Shown piece by piece: positions 58,391 to 64,000 of a stretch of 64,000 nucleotides of DNA (the first letter of the stretch is position 1; each line of letters starts with the position of its first letter). The stretch lies in NCBI GenBank assembly GCA_950097015.1, contig CATNEN010000007.1, forward strand, positions 13,169,001 through 13,233,000, read 5' to 3'. The position numbers were made by a program, and so were the translations under genes. The notes beneath the pieces were generated by a model. That model was given only the letters and a program-made list of their open reading frames with translations. It was not told the DNA's origin and did not search any database. The DNA comes from Macrostomum hystrix. Its lineage: Eukaryota > Platyhelminthes > Macrostomidae.

Positions 58391-58639
58391 AAGGTGCCAG
58401 AAATTTCATACTATTCTAAGCAGGTTCATACGACGCATATTTATATGCATATGAAATGTATCCGTTGTATGGAGAATAGTTGCCTCGTATTCTAAATTTT
58501 CTGGTGCTTTCAGCCTACTCACGATGCATAAAAACATTGAAGATATAATCGATGAGAACATCCCTGTTTCGTCATTAGCTAAGTGCAAAGTGCAAAGTGC
58601 AAAGTAGCACTCTCTGCGCACAAAACATTTATTCTGCAC

Positions 58640-58850
58640 GATCGAAACTCTGCACGAACACAATGGAACACGATCGAAACTCTGCACGAACACACAGTCA
58701 GGGAGAGTCCAGTCAGGGACTTTACACAGTGCACCAACTGTGCACGAACACTATGGAACACGATCGAAACTCTGCACGAACACACAGTCAGGGAGAGTCC
58801 AGTCAGGGACTTTACACAGTGCACCAGCTGTGCACGAACACTATATCTCA
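58640..58850. repeat. 90-bp tandem repeat, about 2.3 units
   Basis: The unit includes GGAACACGATCGAAACTCTG, CACGAACACACAGTCAGGGA and GACTTTACACAGTGCACCA, at 90-bp spacing. Confidence 0.85.
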
Positions 58851-58961
58851 GGGCCTAAAGAGCTAGTAAAAATAAATTTGCTGCCTATACTGTCTATAAT
58901 TAAAGTGAATTTGGCGAAATTGAAGCAGTTTGTCGCCTTCGTGTCCTTCGGGACGAACAGA

Positions 58962-60995
58962 CTAGGCTGCGTCCTTCTGCAGCAAGTTCGCCATGAAGTC
59001 GTCCTGCACATCCCCAAGAAGACTGCCTAGCACTTGACTGCCTCCGGCGACTGCAGCAGCTTCGGCGGCAGCCGATCCGGCGACATCAGCAGTGGCTCCA
59101 GCGGCTGCAGCAGTGGCTCCGGCGGCTGCAGCAGCTCCGGCAGCAGCCGATCCGGCGACATCAGCAGTGGCTCCGGCGGCTGCAGCAGCTCCGGCGGCAG
59201 CCGATCCGGCGCCGTTACTGGCTCTTGCGGATCTGGAAGGCTTCTGCGTCGACGACTGCTTCGGACGCGGGGCTGCCTTGTCGCAATTCTTTGATCGCAC
59301 GTGCTTCGGTAGACCCAGGCGCTGCCGGGCAGTTTCACCGCAGCGCGTAAATGCCCGACGCAGCTGGCGGTCGTTGAAAGCCACATTGCTGCTGCGCAGC
59401 CACTCTTTAGCGGCTGCCAGCTTACCAGGATTCGCGGGCGTAGACACATAGCCGGGCGTCTTGCGCCCGGAGATGGTTGAGTGGGCCAACTCCTGCTCCG
59501 TAAAGAGGGCCCTGAACAGGGCTCTTAGTACGGCCAATTTGGCGAAATGGCCATTATCACTTTGCGGTGCATCGATATCGACGGATGGCTTCGAGGCTTC
59601 GCGGAAGTCCTCGAGCCGCTGGTCTAGCTGAATTCGCGACGAGGATGACACCTTGACAAAGTTTTGTGAATCCGACAGGCTGACGAGACAGGCGTCTGTG
59701 TTGGATGAATGTCCTGCATCGGTATGCGAGCTGGCCTTGTGGCAGGCAGCCACCAAAGCTCGCGTCTGCGAAGCGGACAGGGTACCGTGGGCCATAAATT
59801 CGGATTCTAAATTCGATTCGTCGCCGGTGTTCGCGCTGTCGTCTTCGTCCGCGTCCTGCTGTGACCTGGACACTGAAGCATTGTTTTTGCAGCCGGCTGC
59901 GAGAATCTGCGAGGCGCTGACCAAATGCGAGTTGGCGTTAGCTGCCGTTCGCTGCAGTGCAACGCATTTGGCCTCCGCAGCCTCAACTTGTCGCAGCAGT
60001 TTGGCCTCCATTTTCGACGAAACCGTGATTTTTTGCTCCAGATCTCGACAAGCCTCCTTCAGGTGAGCGGCCTCGGCGCGTGTCTTCCGGAGTTGAGTGC
60101 CTAAATGAAATCATATGACGTACTTTGTCTGAAGAACGTAAGTTAAGCACTTTGAATTCGCACAGCCTGTACCTGCATAACCTAGCTGCATCTCGATCTG
60201 CAGCCTTCTTCCCTGTTTCTCCCCGTTAGTCCCCAAAGTCTTACCCAGAGTTTCTGAAAGCGACGCGGCCCTTTGCAGCTCGAGCTGCAGTCCCCTACAG
60301 GACTGGCAGGAGCGTGGCAGCTCAACGGGCTGCGAGTGGACGTTTGTTAATTTGGCTGCTCCCGTAGCTGCAGCTTTGTCTTCGAAAGGTCCTCGCACGA
60401 GTGTGCCCCGGTAACGCCGAGCCGATTTGCGGTTTGTTTTAGCGGTGACGATGAGTACGACGCTGCCGAGTTCAACTGGGACGGGGGAATCGCGCTTACG
60501 AGCCACGATGAGTGGCGTTGAAGTGGCCCCGTCGGTACCCACGACCTCCGTACGTTCGTGGTAATTCTCATACTGGAAAAGAAAATAGCGAGCTCGGTTC
60601 TCCGCCTTGTACGGTTCCATGTCTACCATGCAGGGTGCCACGTCAAACGAGGGGTTTAAATTCTCTTCGTCCCCGATCTCATCGTCACGGGCAGTTCCAT
60701 TGCCTGAAGTCCCTGGTCTGTCACCCGCATTCGCAAGATGAGCTCGATCAGAAATTAGCATTACGCGCTTCTTCGTTGGAGGAGGTGGCGGGGGAGGGGG
60801 TTCAGACACGACCGATGACCGTGCGGCATCGTCTGTTGGCACCGCTCCCGTCAGCTCCGAAGTGCCTGGTTTGCGCTTCTCAGGTTTGCGCTTCTCAGGT
60901 TTGCGCTTCGCTTCTGAGATCTCAGAACGACGTTTTCGGTGTTTGCTCTGTTCTGCTTCTTTCATTTCTTTCAATACTTTTCTGTCGCGCCCCAT
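58962..60995 (-). CDS. BEN-domain-like nuclear protein, two exons
   Basis: Exon 1 60995-60245 and exon 2 60100-58962 are joined by a 144-bp GT/AG intron (CTGG/GTAAGAC and TTTCATTTAG) in phase 1, giving 629 residues. The N-terminus is very basic (KRKPEKRKPEKRKPG, a likely nuclear localisation signal), followed by a proline run. A coiled-coil-prone stretch spans the exon junction (LRKTRAEAAHLKEACRDLEQ). Residues about 435-515 resemble a BEN domain: FRALFTEQELAHSTISG, an LAAAKEWL helix and LRRAFTRCGETARQR. The C-terminus (about 546-610) is Ala/Gly-rich coding repeats. BEN domains bind DNA or chromatin proteins. Position next to a transposase raises the possibility of an element-encoded accessory factor. 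Domain assignment is by eye. Confidence 0.7.
60101..60244 (-). other. Intron of the BEN-like gene
   Basis: 144 bp with GTAAGA donor and TTTAG acceptor. The frame is continuous across the join and both flanks are coiled-coil sequence. Confidence 0.7.
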
Positions 60996-61533
60996 TTTTC
61001 AGCGCTGATAGATCTGAAGGAGGGGAAATGAATTATCATATTGTTTTGCTCAAAGTGGCGTCTCCGAGAAATGAGTATCCTTGTGAAAGGATGAAGGTTT
61101 TAAATGGAGGTAAGTCTGAAAGACCGAAAGCCTTAATCCCGAGATCAAGCCGTTAAACTGGTTCGGAGGTTAAATATATTTAGTCTCGTAGATGTTCGCC
61201 TTAGTCTGCAACTAAAAACGCCGATTGTCAACCAACCAATAAATTCATTTAAGTGATCACTTTGTCGAAACTTCCTGATATTTTTAAAGTGATATTTTCG
61301 AACATATTGATATATCAATCCATATATGGAAGACAGATTCAGGTTTTCGGGCTGCGATGCTGCAAATCTCGCAGCGGCCGTCTGCGTCGGCGCAGTGGCC
61401 GCATGGCCTCGATGGGTGCCTCCGGTGGGGTGGGGGGCATGTCTATTGCCCAGAACTGGGCGTCGTGATTCAGCTTCGGCTGGTTGCTTCTATGTCTGCC
61501 CGCCAGCTGCAGACGCTTTCTACGGCTGTCGGG
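60996..61533. other. Spacer between two minus-strand coding units
   Basis: May contain a downstream exon of the 61534-62136 unit, because a donor-like GCAG/GTATGT ends that ORF. From CACGACGCCCAG/TT a minus-strand frame stays open for about 300 bases in matching phase, but I could not confirm coding. Confidence 0.3.
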
Positions 61534-62136
61534 TTACATACCTGCATACCAGCCTTCACACTCCGGGCAGCAATGGGCCTCCAGTTCCATTGGGTCGGCT
61601 TGTCGGCGGCAGACGTACACGCTCGCTGGACCGGCGGCCTTCTTCTCTGGAAGCCGGTTGTAGTCAGCTTTCATTTCTGCCGCTGACTTTCCAAAGAAAA
61701 GGCCACCTGGTCGGCCGACGAACACAAGGTCTCCAGCAGCAGCTCCGGCGGCAGCCGATCCGGCGACATCAGCAGGGGCTCCGGTGACTGCAGCAGCTCC
61801 GGCGGCATCAGCAGGGGCTCCAATGGCAGCATCAGACGGAACGTTGTCTGAGCCGTCGTCTAAATGCAGGGGTCCGGACCATTGGCCAGTGGATGCCGCC
61901 AATGGACGCCGGGGCGTCACGCTTTCGGCCTGATGCTGCAGATTCGGCCATGCGCCTGACATCACCTGCGTTGATGGTAGCTCGTCTGAAGCGCAAAGTG
62001 CTCGGTGGTATCGCAAAGCCAAACTGGAGTGAAAAACAGGCGACGTCGGTCGACTCTGGCTGCCTTCGCGAAGCCGGAGCAGCTCGACCCGCAGCATCTT
62101 GTTGTCTTCAGATAACAAGGTATATTTTCTACACAC
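61534..62136 (-). CDS. Coiled-coil/Cys-rich ORF, unrecognised
   Basis: About 200 residues. The N-terminus (YTLLSEDNKMLRVELLRLRE) is predicted coiled coil. The middle has Ala/Gly repeats (GAPADVAGSAAAGAAAG) nearly identical in DNA to those of the BEN gene. The C-terminus has a compact Cys/His cluster (VCRRQADPMELEAHCCPECEGWYAG), possibly a zinc ribbon. The upstream edge lacks an ATG in frame, so it is probably an internal or last exon. Possibly a paralogue, or another exon set of the BEN-like gene or transposon. Confidence 0.45.
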   Translation of the reverse strand: MCRKYTLLSEDNKMLRVELLRLREGSQSRPTSPVFHSSLALRYHRALCASDELPSTQVMSGAWPNLQHQAESVTPRRPLAASTGQWSGPLHLDDGSDNVPSDAAIGAPADAAGAAAVTGAPADVAGSAAAGAAAGDLVFVGRPGGLFFGKSAAEMKADYNRLPEKKAAGPASVYVCRRQADPMELEAHCCPECEGWYAGM

Positions 62137-62622
62137 GTCAGAGTATTGATGTGAGACGTGAGCTCAACATTTTCTGGGAATTTGAGTTTGATTAGGGTGT
62201 GGATTCTGGTGGCAACGTATGGAATGGATTATGCGACACGGGAAGAACCGTCCATGGCCATGAATCGAAGTTGTAATAGTTTCAAATCGAGGAGCGCAGT
62301 TTATTTTGTTTTAATACTAAGTACACACGACATCCTGCAAATGAAGTAATTACAGACAGCCAACATGATGATTATAAAAAATAACATTACCGCTACATGG
62401 GAAAACGTGACTAATAATTGGGCATAATTAAGCATCCTCTTAATTCGTGCTGCAGTGTAAAAAAGTTAGTTTAAAGCAACAGAAAACTGTATCCAGACAG
62501 CGATATAACAGGAAATGTGAATCGGGAGACTCTTGACGCATTGGGCTTCAATGTCTACTGAGAGCGGTGCTAGGGAAGTGTGTATGAGCAGGGAGCGTGC
62601 TATGAGAAGAAAGGAAACAGAG
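62137..62622. other. Spacer, no feature
   Basis: AT-rich, no supported coding sequence or element terminus. Confidence 0.35.
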
Positions 62623-64000
62623 TCAGTGGTAATTGAGCTGCGAATAGGGTAGCAGCGCGATTTTACCAGCCGTCAATACACACGATCCGACAATATCACG
62701 CACAGGCACACGGGATGCGTTCCAGGTTGTCGCAGGGCCGAACGGATTGCCCAGAAGCCGGCGCACGTGAGCGAAGCGACAACCGCGCTCTTCTGTCGTC
62801 GCACGCACACGACACAGCGACTCTAGTGGATCGAAATTGTCGTCTTCTACGGGGAGTATGTCGACCGTCATCTCCACGTCCTCACCGTCGACATTGATAG
62901 CAGCCACACGTGCAAATGCGAACGATGTCTGGTCAAACTGTCGTTTAATGGCTACAAAGCTGCTGCACGATCGTCTGCACTTCTCGTTGTCCGCATCCAA
63001 TTCTGGATTGAAGACTTCGACCTCGAAGCCGGACTGCAGTGTGGCTGTCTGCCAGCCATCGACCATATGTTTAGGTCGCTTCAGAACAACATTGCCGCAG
63101 ACGATTGACTCTGTGAGCATCGCACGCATCTGGCCACCGAGTTCTGCATTGTCGCCAAAAGTAGAGGCCTGCGCCTGAATGGCCTGCGTCGAACGTGCAT
63201 TGACTCAAAGAGACCAGCCGACAGCCTGTGCAGTGGCCCGGCGAGCAACACGGAGGGCAGCATATGGCAACAAACTTGATGCGCATTGTAAGTCAGGGCT
63301 CTTAGAGAGTACAACCGCGGCAAGTTGGCATGGAAATGCCTGAGAGACGTCTCCACGTGACGCAGCTCGGACTTCGGCGCGCTATCAAGGCACATCCAGA
63401 AGACGGCAGAGGACAGGATCAGCAGGTGCCAATAGTGTTCGTCGGGGAGAAACTCCTCGAGAACTAAAGGTGCGTAGGCCAGAATGTAGATAGCCAGTTC
63501 GTGACCCCGAAGGTGCCGGACGTCAGTCAGTCCTCGGACATTATGGCGCTGAACACAGCGGGGCACTCGAATGAGATCCATTCTCGTCTTAATGACCCTT
63601 ATGCGAGCATGCAAATCGGGACAATTAGTCGGACCCTTGTCTGGTTTTTCAGCGCGCACAAGGAATAGTTGAAATAGCATGTAGCGCACAAGACCAGAGC
63701 AGAGACCACATGGCGGGGTTCCCCGTATGATGTCGAAACCGTACAAGCGAGTAAGTGGCGAACATCCGCGCACGCCCAATGTATCGGTTAGAAACGTGCG
63801 TCCTTGCTGAGCATGATACTCAGCCAAATGCTGGGTGTCATGCGCCGAGCGTACTACCGTCTGTTCACAGCCTAGGCGACGCGCATCATTCTGCATAGCA
63901 GGCGTGATGTCAACGTCGTAGACGCGACCAGAGCGGGATGGGTGCAGAGCTGTTCGAATATAGCATTTGTCGCAGCCATACGTTGCGGAGAAACGTCTCA
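62623..64000 (-). pseudogene. Tnp2/DUF4218-like transposase, C-terminal half, frameshifted and cut by window edge
   Basis: The frame is open to the right edge, so the N-terminus lies outside. Visible in order: a zinc-like YGCDKC motif at the edge; TRLYGFDIIRGTPPCGLCSG; the region GHELAIYILAYAPLVLEEFL with DEHYWHLLIL; then YNAHQVCCHML and GPLHRLSAGLFESM. These are the conserved blocks of a transposase-derived family widespread in invertebrates, related to CACTA-type transposases with a DUF4218 segment. A probable one-base loss near 63203 shifts the frame after FESMHV. The downstream part (to 62623) continues in another frame with a beta-rich C-terminal domain. It is a degraded transposase or carries an assembly error; the family name is by pattern. 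Confidence 0.65.

Overview
The window is animal nuclear DNA. It has spliced genes with GT/AG introns, a cadherin-superfamily receptor, a PP1 glycogen-targeting subunit, a BEN-domain protein, Ty3-type and non-LTR retrotransposons, hAT-type elements and very many minisatellites. No bacterial operon, CRISPR array, rRNA or tRNA was recognised. The gene set, the compact GC-rich coding exons and the extreme minisatellite load suggest a lophotrochozoan invertebrate. A free-living flatworm such as Macrostomum is my best guess, by inference only.

Layout. 0-5 kb: a Ty3-type retrotransposon (1735-4759) with intact LTRs but a gutted pol, inserted in a 31-bp minisatellite with a 5-bp target duplication. 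5.7-6.2 kb: a repeat-coding candidate exon. 6.7-7.0 kb: a foldback MITE. 8.0-18.9 kb: a minus-strand protocadherin. I model it as five exons whose phases all fit (1057 codons). Its introns hold a 27-bp and a 62-bp minisatellite and a decayed non-LTR element with a 13-bp target duplication. 18.9-39.3 kb: no convincing gene; there are 73-, 36-, 11-, 21- and 12-bp tandem arrays, a 14-bp-stem hairpin and a perfect 38-bp palindrome. 39.6-41.2 kb: a non-autonomous hAT element with a perfect 8-bp target duplication. It abuts a 3'-truncated second Ty3 copy (41.2-45.3 kb) that keeps a nearly complete gag-pol frame. 45.6-48.3 kb: the 3' end of another LINE, then a tandemly duplicated block of LINE tail plus 10-bp array. 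48.7-50.6 kb: a two-exon PPP1R3/CBM21 gene. 50.6-57.6 kb: AT-rich DNA with a TA-flanked MITE and a second small hAT element. 57.6-64 kb: CA repeats, a dense CCGGA-motif region, then three minus-strand coding units (a BEN-domain gene, a coiled-coil/Cys-rich ORF, and the C-terminal half of a Tnp2/DUF4218-like transposase that runs off the right edge).

How it fits together. The two host genes I would defend are the protocadherin (cell-surface adhesion and signalling) and the PPP1R3 subunit (targets PP1 to glycogen). Most of the rest is transposable elements and tandem arrays, and several elements can be delimited to the base by target duplications. The most speculative and most interesting region is the right end. 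There the CCGGA-rich segment, the BEN protein, the Cys-rich ORF and the transposase may be parts of one large DNA transposon or a co-opted derivative of one. Long ORFs inside the arrays (for example 9038-10057, 22450-24356, 46671-48299) are open only because the repeat period is a multiple of 3 or lacks stops; they are not annotated as genes.
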